DNA of 64,000 nt from positions 1-64,000 of the forward strand of contig VWZP01008271.1 of the NCBI GenBank assembly GCA_013396995.1. The letters run 5' to 3'. The stretch's first letter is position 1; each line of letters begins with the position of its first letter. Below are positions 22,526-35,843 of this stretch, piece after piece. The translations under genes and the position numbers were made by a program. The DNA comes from Dicaeum eximium. Lineage: Eukaryota; Chordata; Aves; Passeriformes; Dicaeidae. The notes under the pieces are model-generated. The model saw nothing but the letters and a program-made list of their open reading frames with translations. It did not search any database and was not told where the DNA came from.

Positions 22526-25500
22526 CTGTAACAAGAGAAAGAGACACATTTTAAAATTTAAACTATTGGTCTTTACTTTGGATAAATGTCAAAATTTGTG
22601 TTTGCCTAAGATAATTTCTCACATATACACATTTATTTTCCTGGAAGCGTTTGTATCTTCTCACATTAGAATGGGAAAATTGTTTCCATTTTCCTCACTG
22701 CTAAAACAAAATGAAATGTTTACCTAAAAGCCTGAGGCTGTTTAAAGCTTTTTTAATTAGGAGTTTAAGAAATGTATCAGCTTTAGGTTTTGACACTGTA
22801 TATGAAAACAAACTCCAATGGTAACTCTGTGGGAGGTTCAGTTAGAATACAGGGTGTAACACTGTTGTTCAAGTTTTAAAATACAACCCTATGAATTTGA
22901 TTACGGGTATCAGACTTACTTAACTTTGAAGGGCACTGATACAAAAGCTTTAGACAAGGTTCAGAACAGCTCACCACAAAACCATGTGTCTCATTCACAA
23001 GAGTAAGTTAAAATACACGCAAGAATTACAAAGCACAACACTTCCATATGAAGAACTGTTGTCTACTATAGAAAACGCACTAATTAATTCTTCAAAACTT
23101 TACAAGGGAGCTTGCAATTCCCCAAAATGTGGAGTACATTTTATAACACCGTATTTATTTCTGTTTTGCAACAGAGCCCACTCATTCTCAAGTTTTGACA
23201 TTTCTAGAAAACACTTTAGAGAAACTGAAGCATTCACACAGCAGCTTCCACCCCCATTCATTGTTATGAAGCCACTAAGTCTGTTCTGGTTTTCTCAACT
23301 TACAGTTTTAAAGCAGCCCTAAACTACTAACAGCAAGTGACCACTCTCTACTAAGCATATGAGCTATATTATTTTTAGCTACATTTATGCATCTTTACAG
23401 GAACAGGTAGATTGGCTTAGTGAAATAAGGCGTTTAGTTCACAAGCTGATTTCTAGAAGCAGACTTCATACTATTCTTAGACCTAGAAACTAAACATAGG
23501 CTCTTCAGGTTTACTAAGATTTGAGGTGAGATGGCCTACAGTAACATTGTTTCTGAAGTCTGTGCTTTACCCCATGAAAGGAAACTCACTAAAAATTTTA
23601 AGGGAATTCCACAGTATTCCCTAGACAGACAAATTAATAAGCTACACTTACTATTATCAGAAGAAACTGCAATTTATGATAGCAAACATGCCTTTGCTTT
23701 GATTGCATGTCATTTACTTTATAATAGTGACAGAAGGACACAAAGCATCTCACATATATAAGTAAAACTAGACACACATTTAAGCATGGATCACTACCCA
23801 AGCCAGAACCTCATTCCTTACACATCAACACAATTAAGCCATTTTTTCTTTACAAATCAAGATAAATCGTGTAATGTAAAGAAAATCTCTATCCACAGGA
23901 ACAACTAAATGAAAGCAGATCTCAAACATTTAGAGCAGAGTCTTTGTAGAGCTTGCCAACCTAGATATCTTTCAGTTAAAACTAAAATAAAAGCCATCAG
24001 AATCACCCAGCAGTATCTTTATTTGCTTCTATACTTATCAGTTCATTACTCAAAGCCCACCAACATTTCCTATATAGAAACTTTACAGTAGAAATGTTGC
24101 TGATTGAAAGACTTGACAAATATATTAACAAGCATTTGTCACTGGAAGTTTGTTGTTTTGGTTTTTTTTTTAACTAAATAACAAGTCCTTTGTCATCAGA
24201 CTGTAGCTATATGGCATTGAGAACCAGAAAGCTATTTTTTCTTTGTTCTACTTAAGTACTCTCACTGGGCTGGATATACGAACCACTATACTGTTTTAAA
24301 TGCAATGTGTATTTGGATATTTATTACAAGAGTGCAGTAAAATAACGGTATCAATTTATTATTGCTTATTTGGGAAGTAAAGCATCCAATATCTGAAAAA
24401 TAAAGTTTCTACCCACACATGAATTTCTGCATTCAAAAAAAAAATCCCAACTAGTTGAACCAATTTTTATAAATTTGCATGGTGAATACAAACAAACTTT
24501 AAAGAGTATTCTCTTTTAGTTTAAATCACCAAATAAAACCAGCACATAGGGATCTACTTTACTGACTTGACTTATGCTAACACTTACCAGAATACTGCTT
24601 GTTAACCAAAGCCTATTGAGCTCTACTACGGATAGACCTTATGACCTGTTATTTCAAGCAAGATTCATTTAAATTATTTAATCAGAACAATTTGAGTTGA
24701 AGAAGATCAGAAATTCATCAGAAGCCTGAGGGCAGCTACAAGCTAGGTGGAAAGAAGCAGGAGCTCTGCTTCACTGCTAATTGCCAAAAACTGCAAAACA
24801 ACAGCAGAAGCACCTTTCACACTGAAGGGGAAAGAATGAAACCGATATAAAAAGGAACGTTTTTAAAATGTTGTTTAATTTTAAAATGCTGTTTCTCTCC
24901 CATTTGCTATCATGATTCATGCCACCTCAGAATAACGGCAGGGTCACCTAAGTTATTACATCATTACAAAGTTACTGCTTTTCTTTTGGGTCATTATTTA
25001 TTAAAGTCAAACAGTATTTCCACAAAACTATTCACTAATTTTCACACCAGCAGTTATTGAGTATGGCTCAGGCTATTTAAAACATACTACAAAGCAAGTG
25101 AAAGAATAAATAAATAAAAAGCAATAACCAACTTATTAAGTAAACAGTAATACATAATTATCATACATTTTGTCGTAAAGTATGATTTTCTTCACTGGAA
25201 ATTAATATTAAATTACTATATTTTAATATAAATGCCATTTCTACATTCAACTGTCTTCCAGACTTGAAAAACAACATTTCAGTTGTTCCAAGCAGATTCA
25301 TTCACACGTTAGAGACTGAAATTCAAATCTCCACTACTTTGCACTTTAGCAAGTTTAGCAATTGTTTTGAGGGAGCAGATAAGCCCTCCACAAATCATAC
25401 TACTCAATTCCACGGCAGTCAGCTCCTGAAAGGCAAGAGAATGGAGCTTCATGCTCCATCACCTGCAAAGGAGAGTTAAGTGGAAAGCCCCCCCACCTAC

Positions 25501-28500
25501 AGTACAGGAACCAAGCAGCTGAAACTACAGTGTCAAAGCCATGCCACAATTCAGCATATACCTGCTTCAGGCTGTTCTGATGTATTTTACTTACCCCCAT
25601 CCCCTGCTGATCAATGCAGTTTGAAGAAGACTGAAGCTACACACCTCTAAACCCACAAAGGGGCTATTTAAAATCCCTTCTAATGTGTGCTATTTTTAAA
25701 AACATTAGTGTCTCTGGCTTTTACAAGACTGATTCTTAATCGAAATTTAGTTCTAGGGGAAAGATCCAGAGTTACACTAGACACTTCCATCTATCTTGCC
25801 TGCATGAAAGCCATAAAAGAAATAAAAAACCAAAAATAAATGGTGGGACTTAAAAACTAACAAAACAAGGAGCCACACTTAATATTAAAATGAGGAAGAT
25901 ACTTCTGTGCAAACTGGTGTTTTCTTATCTGAATGTGTAAAAATACTCAAGCTACAACAATGCAGAAACCTTGCATATAAGCTACACCAAACCTTAAAGA
26001 CAGTGCCATCATTCAACAGTAATGCTAAACACTAACTGTTCACCATTCATGATTTTAAGTCAGACTAAGCTGTTAGTCCAGACAATAGAAAACTCCTTAG
26101 TTTCTTTCAGTCACTAGGCACAACTCAACCCAAATTTTATGTTTTACTGCCTGGTACAGTGTATATATACATATCTAAGGTGAAAGCTGAATCCAATGCT
26201 GAATGAACACTGAAACAGCTAGTCAGTTCAGATGCTTTTTATTAAAAACAAGCAAAACCAAAGAGCCAAACCATCACTTTGCATCTATACCACGCAGTTG
26301 TTGTGGATCACTAAGCGAAGAGGCAAGGGAGACAAAGAAGGAAACTGAAGTTTGCCAGGTTGTTCCCATGGTTTAGTGGCAAAAGATCAAAATCCATCAA
26401 AATACTACTGAGTAAAACCAACAAATTCAGAATACTGCCGGTAACAGTCCTTAACTCACAGAAAATAAGTTACCTTGAAAAGAAAAAAAACTGTTAAAAT
26501 GATTATTTCTGTAAATGATTACTTAAAATGATTACTTCTGTAAACACAGACTTATAAAACTCATATGTCATTAGATCACCCCATTTAATCTCCAAATCAA
26601 AAGGTACTTCTATTATTCTTCACATCCTGCAGCCATTTTGAAAGGAAAGCACTAAGCTTTTATGCCTGATCCATAAATTGATGCTTCATGCAGTGTCTAT
26701 GAAAAGCTAATAACAACCCTAAAATCAAACCTTATATGCACAAAGTAGCAAGTCTTGAGTTTTAAGATCAACCTGTGACCAATAGTTTGTGAAGACGTAT
26801 CAGGCTTTCATGCAAAACAGGTATCACTACTCATTTTGAGAAAGAGAGAAATTTTTAAAATTAATCTTATTTCATAAATCATGAGATCTGTCCCAAAATG
26901 AACACAGGGATATGTCATTATATAATGGGTTATCTCTCAATTTCAGGTAAGTGGCAGTTCCTGTCCAAGTGAGCTACAAATCACACTGTCAGTTTAAGAA
27001 GCTATAGCTAAAATAACATGTACTTGCCAGCAAAGCCAGCTTGGAAGTCAGGAAGTATAGATAACACCACAACCACCACAGGAAGATGTTCAGTCTATTA
27101 AGGCTCATTATCACATCAATCACGAGAGACCAAAGGTTGCGAGAAAATGGACTTCCAGAAATTCCTCAGAAAGAAAATGAAGACCTATGTTTACAGCTTC
27201 AAGAGGTAATCTGTCACTAGGAATCCACATAGCTGCAGACAGAACCAGGGATGCTTCACAAAGCAGCTGCTGCTTGAGGTTTTATAACAAGCCAGACTGT
27301 ACTTAAAGCCATCTAAAAGCCATAGCTATCCTCAAGGAATTTTGATTTCTCAAACAGTAACTGCTTTCTAATTAAGTGTATTTCATCTGTAAGCTTCCTT
27401 CCTTCCTCCAAGCTTACTTCCTTCTTGGAAATATTTATGAGACTCAAAAAACACCAGACACCTCTAAGAGAAGCACTTGAAAATATTATGTAACGTTATA
27501 TGAAAAAAATAGTCTGAAATACCTTTTCATATTTAAAATCTCTACATACAAATGACATTTCTATCACTTTCACCATCTAAGCAAGTAATTTCTCTACTGC
27601 ACTTACTCCTCTGCTCTAGAAGGAGGCTCACCCTTGTAGTTTTAGTAGAGCCCTCAGAACAAAAAATATAAAGAATAAAAGGAAACCAAAAAAGGTACAA
27701 AGTTTAGAATGACTGAAATACCTAATTGGAGGCACCAAATATTTGCTCGTAACAACTGAGTTCTTTCTGGTACCTTCTCAAAACTGTAAATCAATTTCTC
27801 TGAAACACTTCAGAATTTTCTCACAGCTAGCAAGTAGTTTTAGTCCAAAAATCAAATTAATTTATACAAAGTAGTGTCTTAGCACTCAGTGTTCTCATTT
27901 TGAAATCAAACCTTCCAGACTGATCACAAGCAGTGCTGCTTCTCTAATCTAGACAGTTCTCGCTAATACAAGAATAATTGATTAAAACAATGTCCAAAAA
28001 GTTTATTTAATTTCACATAGCTGTGCTAGTGCTAATCCTCCAGACAAGCAGCATGGGAACAGTATCTCAGTTTGGTGTACTCACTTACAGATGTGCATCT
28101 ATCTTTCACCTCAGCCAAGAATATTTATCTATTGACTTTACTTGAAGCACCACATTTCCAGACATATAAACAACATCAAAATAATTACTCTGAATGCTCA
28201 TCTTCTAGGAAGTTATCTCAAATTTTCATCATCCACACTTACATCCTTATTGTGCTACACCAACATATAGGTAGAACATCTGTTCAAAAGTTACACGCTT
28301 TGAACTGTATATTTTATGTGCCTCTGAAAATAACAGCATATAGGAAGCACAAATGTGATATTTTTATAGAAAAGGGGGTGGAAGAAAGAAGACGTTAACT
28401 CCCCATAGTATCCAACCTCTAAAGGTTGTGGATTCTCTTTCCCCCTCTGCCCCTCTGTGACAGAACTGTAACCCCACATAGTTCTACAACCTGGTAGTAG

Positions 28501-28974
28501 AATTACAACCTTGTGTAGAAGTATGCCTTCAGAATGCCTCAGCAGTAACAAGCAGCCACCAGCTGGCAAACCCCTAGTCAGCCTAAAACAAGCATGAAAA
28601 CTGAGACTGGGAATTATTCCCCTCAATCTTGCCAACACACTTGGCAGCCTGCTTTCCTTTGTGCCTCCGTTTCATCATCTGAGAGATGAAAATAATGATG
28701 AAGATTTTTTTTAGGGAAAGCATCAGAGCCCCACTGCGGGGATGACTGGAGCTCAGGACCATATGGGAAGTAACCAGACGGCCACTGTACCCGCTCCTCC
28801 CTAATTCCTCAGGGAATCTCCTCCACTATTTGGACCAGCATTAAGACAAAGTGTGCATATCCTTCAGGGCAGCGGTTTTCTACCATCTACAAGCAACAAA
28901 AGCAGACCTCTTGTGGCGACGGCAACAAAACGCAAATCTCTTCATCAAGGAAATGCGTGTCAGCGGCACAGCCG
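22526..28974 (-). other. IL6ST: IL6ST 5' intron region
   Basis: About 6.4 kb separate the first coding exon from the CpG island. In mammals IL6ST has non-coding first exons, so this should be intron sequence, possibly with a small untranslated exon. I could not identify one. The sequence is AT-rich, with no CR1 recognised and no convincing coding segment. Confidence 0.55.
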
Positions 28975-29188
28975 GGCTTATCTGACAATCGGAAAAGCGG
29001 AGAGAGGCTTTTGTCGGGGGTCGCGACACCGCTGCCAGCTCAGACGGCCGGCACTAGCCACCACCGCCGTGGGGCAGAGCGCAGACAGCCTCCAGCCTGC
29101 CCCTGCTCGCCGCGCCGGGGCCGGGCTGCGGACGGGGCACGGCGGGGCGGCCCCGCGAGGGGCTCGGCAGCCCTGGGCCCGCACCGAG

Positions 29189-29523
29189 NNNNNNNNNNNN
29201 NNNNNNNNNNNNNNNNNNNNNNNNNNNNNNNNNNNNNNNNNNNNNNNNNNNNNNNNNNNNNNNNNNNNNNNNNNNNNNNNNNNNNNNNNNNNNNNNNNNN
29301 NNNNNNNNNNNNNNNNNNNNNNNNNNNNNNNNNNNNNNNNNNNNNNNNNNNNNNNNNNNNNNNNNNNNNNNNNNNNNNNNNNNNNNNNNNNNNNNNNNNN
29401 NNNNNNNNNNNNNNNNNNNNNNNNNNNNNNNNNNNNNNNNNNNNNNNNNNNNNNNNNNNNNNNNNNNNNNNNNNNNNNNNNNNNNNNNNNNNNNNNNNNN
29501 NNNNNNNNNNNNNNNNNNNNNNN
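29189..29523. other. assembly gap (335 undetermined bases) inside the CpG island
   Basis: All bases are N. The gap ends 19 bases before a 29-bp GC-rich tandem repeat, suggesting that GC content and repetition stopped the assembly. Any reading frame crossing it is meaningless. Confidence 0.98.
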
Positions 29524-29542
29524 GAGGGGGGCGGTGCCCGTC

Positions 29543-29629
29543 CCCCGCACCGCTCCGCGCCCTCCCTCGGCCCCCGCACCGCTCCGCGCCCTCCCTCGGC
29601 CCCCGCACCGCTCCGTGCCGTCTCTCGGC
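29543..29629. repeat. 29-bp GC-rich minisatellite, three units
   Basis: Units start at 29543, 29572 and 29601 (CCCCGCACCGCTCCGCGCCC plus nine more bases). The first two are identical; the third has three changes. The array abuts the assembly gap, so more units may be hidden in it. Because 29 is not a multiple of three, the array would shift frame at each unit and is unlikely to be coding. Confidence 0.93.
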
Positions 29630-32600
29630 CGTGCCCGACGGCCCTGCAGGGCTCTCCCGTCAGGGTGTGTTCCAGCTCGGGGCGGCAGCCGCGGGACGCC
29701 CAGCTGGGGACAGCCGGACCCTACCCGGCCCTCCGCCAGGCCTCTGGAAGCTTCTCCCGGCCCTTGCCCGGCCCGGCCTGCGCGGGCGGCGCGGCGCGGG
29801 TGTTGTCGTGAGCAGGCCTGAGGAGCCAGCGGCCTTCCCGGCGTTTCGCAAGACTCCCTCGGGAGCACGGGCGGCCGGAGAATGCTCTTGTCAACAGCTG
29901 CCGTATGAGCAAAGCGCTGCGATCCAGAGCAGTCTCCATGTTTCAGTCCCTCAAAATCGGTCAGGATTCTAGCCCCTGAAAAAGGTGTTTGTGGAAGGTT
30001 AGGTTGCTAAGGAATGCTCCTTAGTACAGATCGTTAATATGATCATGACCCACCTTCTCATTGGACATTTCTTCATTTAGTAACTCTGAAAAATTACTTT
30101 TGTAAATCAGACAGAATAATGTGCTCTAAGATGCTTTCTTCATTCCAATTTTTTTCCCCCAGTTCATGAGTAAGAAAGAACACATTTCAGTGCCACGCCA
30201 CAAACTTGGTGCTGGGAGTGTCAAGGGAGGCTGTTCCTAGTGAGGAAAGTACCAGACATCACTGATGCACGCCCGGGTTTCTTCCTGCCGTATGCTTTAG
30301 GGTTTTGTCCCTTTAGTTCTTAAATTATATTTGGGCTCAAGTAGTATATAAGGTATATTGCACTACTAGTTCCATCTTTAGATGAGTGGGCAGATGGGCC
30401 AGTTAAAAAAGGCATCTAGTTCAATATCCTGTTTCAGGCACTGGCATGAACTGCTAAAAAGACAAGATTTGGAACTCTGGAAAAAGACAGTGGAACATAG
30501 TCTGTTTCTCATGGATTTAGTACCAGTTTCTGATTATGCTTGGTGTACTGTCTCAGATGGCTTAATATCCAACAAAAATGTTTTTGCTAATTCTGAAAAT
30601 ATTGTATTTTTTTTCTGTGTAACAGAGTAAAGCCAGGTAGACACTTTTAAATAGTCATTGAGTTGCTCTGCTTTCCTAACAACAAAATTGTACTTACATA
30701 ATTTCTGATAGGTTTTTATCTAGGCTGCAGATTAAATAAATTACTTTATGTCCCTGCTTGCAGCTGATGGTGTCTAGTAACCTTAGATACTGTAGATACT
30801 GCTGTTTTCTCCCATTGGTGGCTCTGCACTCAGTAGACTCAGTCCTTTCCATTTTCTCCTACAGGACTTTTGGTGTTGAAACCCTTCTTAAGGTATCAGG
30901 ACAAATGACATCTGCATAATAAGTTTCACAGTTTTCTCAGTACAATAAAAGCATTAGAGTTGGTCTCTTTTGCTTTCTCACCAGATAATGGTTAGAATGT
31001 TTGTGTTTGCATTGATTCTGGGTTGCAGTTTGAGACTGTACAAGTACAGTTTGATTGTATAAATGGTAAATTTTAGTGTGTGTGGATATGCCTGCTTCAG
31101 CATCCTCAAAAAATCAGTGTTTGGCATCAAAACTTTAAGTGGAACAAGGCTCTAACTAGAAGGACCGAAAAAATAATGGGTTTTCTCTTGTTTTAGCATG
31201 TCTTCTGTCTCTTGTAAGATCACTTGAGTTCTGCTGCTAAACAGACATTCCAGAAGCAGACTCTCCACTCTCTTCCCTCCCCCAGACAACAGAAAGCCTC
31301 TTATGACATTCCTATTCTGAAATCCCATAGCCTGAAGGGATTCCTGGTATATTGCCAGAACTTGTAGAACAACCTTCCATCTCCCTTCAAAACCAGCCCT
31401 GTGACAGGCTTCACCTACATATGACATGCATTGTAACTCTTCAAATAAACAAAATTTTGTGCATTTCACAGACTATTTATGGACTCAGTGTAAAACTATG
31501 TACACATATATGAAGTTGTAGAAAAACAAAATAATTTGTTTGCAACAGTATTTAATTTTACTGTATTGGGACAAAGTGCCATTTATTAACATTTTAGTTG
31601 CTAAAAATCTCGTTCTTAGACACAAGCCACTTTCTGGTGCAAGCAGGTAAAAAGTTAATAGCATTACAACTGCCACTGGATAGAATCAGGACATTTGGGA
31701 GCCCTAGCAAAGAAGAGAATTAAACTGTTCAAGCATGTTTTGAAGTACCTTTTCTGCACATGGATGATTTCCTGGAAAGATTCTTTAGTTTGATTTTTTG
31801 CTTTATGTGGCTTTATACTGTACTGTGTATGCAGTATAGTATTGGTATATAGGTAATATAAACACCAGTTATTTAAACTTTCTCATGCTGAGAAAAATGA
31901 AAAATTCTGACCATATTTTAAAAATGTTCCTGCCAGCTAGCATTTTAATCTTCACCTTGAATAAAGCATTATATGAAATGTTTATTTTCTATATTTAATT
32001 AAATGTTTGGTCATGTATTCCCCAAGAATGAAAGAAAGCTAGTTGTCAGGAATTGGAAGGGCTTTGATATCAATTACCCTCTGCTTATTCACACGGCAGT
32101 TTATGTTCCAACACAGTGCTTATATCAGGGCTATACAGGGTATTTCCAAGCTCCCATGGTCCACAGATAGGATATCAGTTGGTGAAGCATGCCTTCATGT
32201 CCTCTGTTTTCTCTGTCCCAGAAAGAAGGAGATAGCCTGGGAGTGTAGAGATGGGCACTGACACTTGAAAAACATGTAGCTGTTGGCAAGGGTTGGTAGC
32301 TGTTCAACTCTGGGAACAGAGATGTTTTTGGAGACGCTGTTAGAGATTGCTGAGGAACCAACTTATACCACACTATGGATATTTTCAGCAGTTTTGTAAC
32401 AAGTTGTGAAAAAATTTGCAGTCTGTACATAATTCACAGAATCTTACAATAGGTGAGCCACAGAGAGGAAAAATCTTTCTAGAATGTATTATTGTCTTGG
32501 TATAAGGACATGGGGATTCCTATAGATGCATCAGGGGTATGAAAAGATGCTTCACTCTGACTACACATGGGTTTTTTTGGTAATGTGTCACTCTCAGAAC

Positions 32601-35600
32601 AGAGATGTTGGGAAAGATTCTCATAGTAAGGGAGAAGCTGAACAACATCACCCTTTAATGGCAGTGTTCTGACCCATGCCAAGATATTTTCTGTGAGTTG
32701 GCTGAATCACAATATAGAACTATTTGCCTGGGAGGTTCGGTGAAACATCCAAGTCTCTTGCCAAAGTGATTATGTTTCAGCTTGTATCATTTCTCCTGAG
32801 CTTGAACTTAGGATCTCCAATGTCTGACATTCTTTAACACGAAGAAGAGCTTCACTTTATTTTTTCACCCTTTGGCCTGAGTGGTCAGAACAGTAGCAGA
32901 CTGTTGTGTTGAAGCCACAGACTTGTAGGTCATAAAGTCATGGTGAAGTCCTCTGAAGAGGTAGGGAGGAGACAGCAGCAAGGAAAAAATGGCTGATGTA
33001 ACTTTTGGAAATGATTTAGTGACAGTTACAGCACTTCACAGCATTTTAACTTACCAAACATGAGTAGCTCAGTGGCAGCAAAAATTGGACTTCGTAATTC
33101 ATTACTTCCCCTTGAGGGAGATGGGAGTATATTGCTTTTTTTTGAGAACAGGTAGGTGTTTTGAAATTGTGTGACAAATGAGTGAAGTTACTGAGCCGCA
33201 AGTAGTCATTATGGCAACCTTCTATGTACAGCTGGTGCTTGATGGCATCTCTTTACAAGGGAATGAATGATGCATATTGCAACAGGATTGACCTCCTTCT
33301 TTAGCATTGCTAGCTATGCCCAGTGAAAGGGCATAAAACCTGAGACTCTGGACAAGACCTTGCGAAATTCAGCCGAGTCTGTAGAGCTTCATCAGGACTT
33401 CAGAACTTCAGGAGAATCTGGAGTTCATTGGAAGAAGCTAGGAATGGGAATAACTGATTCCTCCACATATTATATGCTTGATAGGAAACCTTTGGATTGC
33501 TGAAGAGGGCTTGACCTAGTTCTTTCATTCTGATTCTCAAGAATAGGAATGGTAACACCATGAAGCTGCAGCAGGGCATATAAAATAGATAAGAATTGGT
33601 TATAGCCCACTTTAAATTAATGGCACATCTGATAGAGCAGCATGAAACAAAGCAATCTGCTTGTTTTTCTGTGGTGGAAATCACAGAGCTAATGGCATTT
33701 TAGACCTAGACTAGAAGCTTTGACTGATGGAATATGTTGCTAGGGGGTGTTTTTTATGGAAAGATGGTGGGATAATCAGAAAAAAGTGGTCTGGTCTTCA
33801 CTGGAGGAACAAGACCAAAAGTGAGATCAGAAAAAGGAGAACAAATATGAAAGTTCAGTGCAGATAAAAATACTGTAAAGGATTAAATTGATCAAATGTG
33901 GAAAATGGTTAAGTCAGAACAAGCAAGACAGTTCACCGAGAAGAAATGCTCGTTCAGAGCTAAGGTGAGGTGAAGGTGTTATGCTGCAGTCTCTTACACC
34001 ACATGGGAGAACTGCCCATGAATTTAGCATGCTTTTGGCATCTGCTGGAGCTCAAATGCTTTTGGAGTAATTGTGCACACACAGACCAGAATGTGGATGT
34101 GTCCTTAAGGCAGAACTCCTGCGCAGTGAGTAGAAGACTCAACTAGGAGTAGCAGAAGGTGATTAAAAAGAAAATGATGTCTCAGATTGACTGGAATTAT
34201 GTTTCCTACTAGGCCACAAAGGCTTTCATGACCAGTTTAGCCAATAAAAAATATGCCAGAAAATGTAAGTTAGTACTTTTTTTCTAAAATAATGAACTAT
34301 TTGCACAAAATAAAGTCATGTGTGAAGAACAGCTGAGCTGGGCCTAATTATTTGGGCTGACAAAAAGCATGGTAGCAGTAGAAAAAGGCATTCTGAAACC
34401 AAGGCTGTTGTTCAGTCTGCTCTGTTACAGGAAGCTAGTCTGTCTTATATCAACATAATTGTGGATTCCTTTCTGAGGTTGACCTCTTAAAAAACACAAG
34501 GGTGGCACTTCTGTCCTTTCCAATGAGTGAGGGAACACTTCTAGTCAGGCAAATTAGCACTGGCCATGGTTATCCAGGCCTTCCCTTGGGTTTTGGGCAG
34601 GCTGTAACAAGGTTCTAGTTGGTGCAGAGCAGCGTCATGGATGTGCCTCTTCAGGTTGTATGATGGCTGGTGTAGAACACAAGGTGTAGAATCACAAATG
34701 GAGTTCGTGTTCTTGGTCCTCAACTGCAGAATGTATCAGGGACAGCACAGGGGTGCCTAAATCTGTACAACACACTGTGGTTGCTCCATGTAGCCTTAGC
34801 CTCTCCAGAATAAGGCTAAAACTTGTCTGTGTGAGAGCTGGTCTTAGTGGAATGACTCTAAACACAAAGTGTGTGTATGAGTTAAGCTGTGGCTGGAAAT
34901 GTTGGCTTTCTGATACTACAGCTTGTGACTTCTCAGTAAAGGATGGTAGAGACGTATTTAAGAAATAGTGTATGTGTATTTTTCAGAGGGGAAATATGCT
35001 ACAGGCAAGCTACTGACAAGTCTTTTCTGTATTTTTCCATGCTATACCTAGTGTTCTACACTATACCACTGAAATCAATACAGTGAGATACCACTTGATT
35101 GCCAGGAAGAGAGCTATCACCTGTGATAGATAGCTAATTGTCTTGAAGAGATATGTTTTTAAAAAGAGGCCTTGACAGCATTGTGCTTCAAGTTTTCTGC
35201 CCGAACAGTTAGAAAACACAAAAGGCCTGTTGCTACAAGTAAAGACTGTGGAATTCACAGGGAAGTACATTCTCATCACTAACACAGAAGCTAAGTTAGT
35301 ATTAGATAACCCCTCACTGACTGCTGCCTTATAGTTAAATTGACTAATGCTATTCAGAGCAATTAAGAATATGCATGGCAAAATATATTCAGTCCTGAGT
35401 ATTTTACTGATAATATCACCAAAATGAATGCTTTTGTGAGAAAGAATAACAACTTCATATGATGAAGGAATGAAGACCCCAGAATAAGAACAACTGAAAA
35501 AACAGCAACAAAATTCAACATACCAGGTATATTTGTGTATAGATGTGCAACTCAGAGTTGCAAAAAGGAATGTAGGATTTTTTACACTAAATTGTATAGA

Positions 35601-35682
35601 GCATAAAGTAAACAACACAACAAAAGAGAGCAAAGGAGAATATTGGCTTTTGGTAATAATTTCTAATTGCTGAGACAATATA

Positions 35683-35704
35683 TGTGTGTATATATATATA
35701 TATA
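35683..35704. repeat. TG/TA microsatellite
   Basis: A short TGTG run passes into about nine TA pairs. It lies in intergenic sequence. Confidence 0.9.
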
Positions 35705-35800
35705 GTATATCTTCCATCAGCTACAAGACTAAATAATTAAAATCTGGAGTGAACAAGTACCTAGGAAATGTATGCATTCACTAAAAATGCAGAGAAATAG

Positions 35801-35843
35801 TAATGATTTGTATTAGCCAACATATAATGATTTGTATTAGCCA
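35801..35843. repeat. short tandem duplication, 24-bp period
   Basis: The 19-base string taatgatttgtattagcca occurs at 35801-35819 and 35825-35843. It is a perfect short local duplication in intergenic DNA. Confidence 0.9.

Larger units (their letters stand above)
28975..29900 (-). promoter_or_regulatory. IL6ST: CpG island, probable IL6ST promoter
   Basis: Base composition changes sharply to GC-rich with many CpG pairs from about 28975 to 29900, the only such island in the window. GC boxes (GGGGCGG) occur near 29142 and 29528. No TATA box is evident. Its position upstream of the first IL6ST coding exon makes it the probable promoter and first-exon region, and possibly a divergent promoter. 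A 335-base gap removes its centre, so the transcription start and the first splice donor cannot be placed. Open frames listed across the gap are composition artefacts. Confidence 0.7.

Noticed and set aside
28853..29868. Several open frames of 180-320 codons on both strands around the CpG island
   Set aside because: They run through 335 undetermined bases and a 29-bp repeat whose period is not a multiple of three; GC-rich DNA has few stops by composition.
31152..31469. 105-codon open frame on the minus strand near the IL6ST promoter
   Set aside because: No family resemblance, no clear exon borders, and frames of this size are expected by chance in 64 kb.
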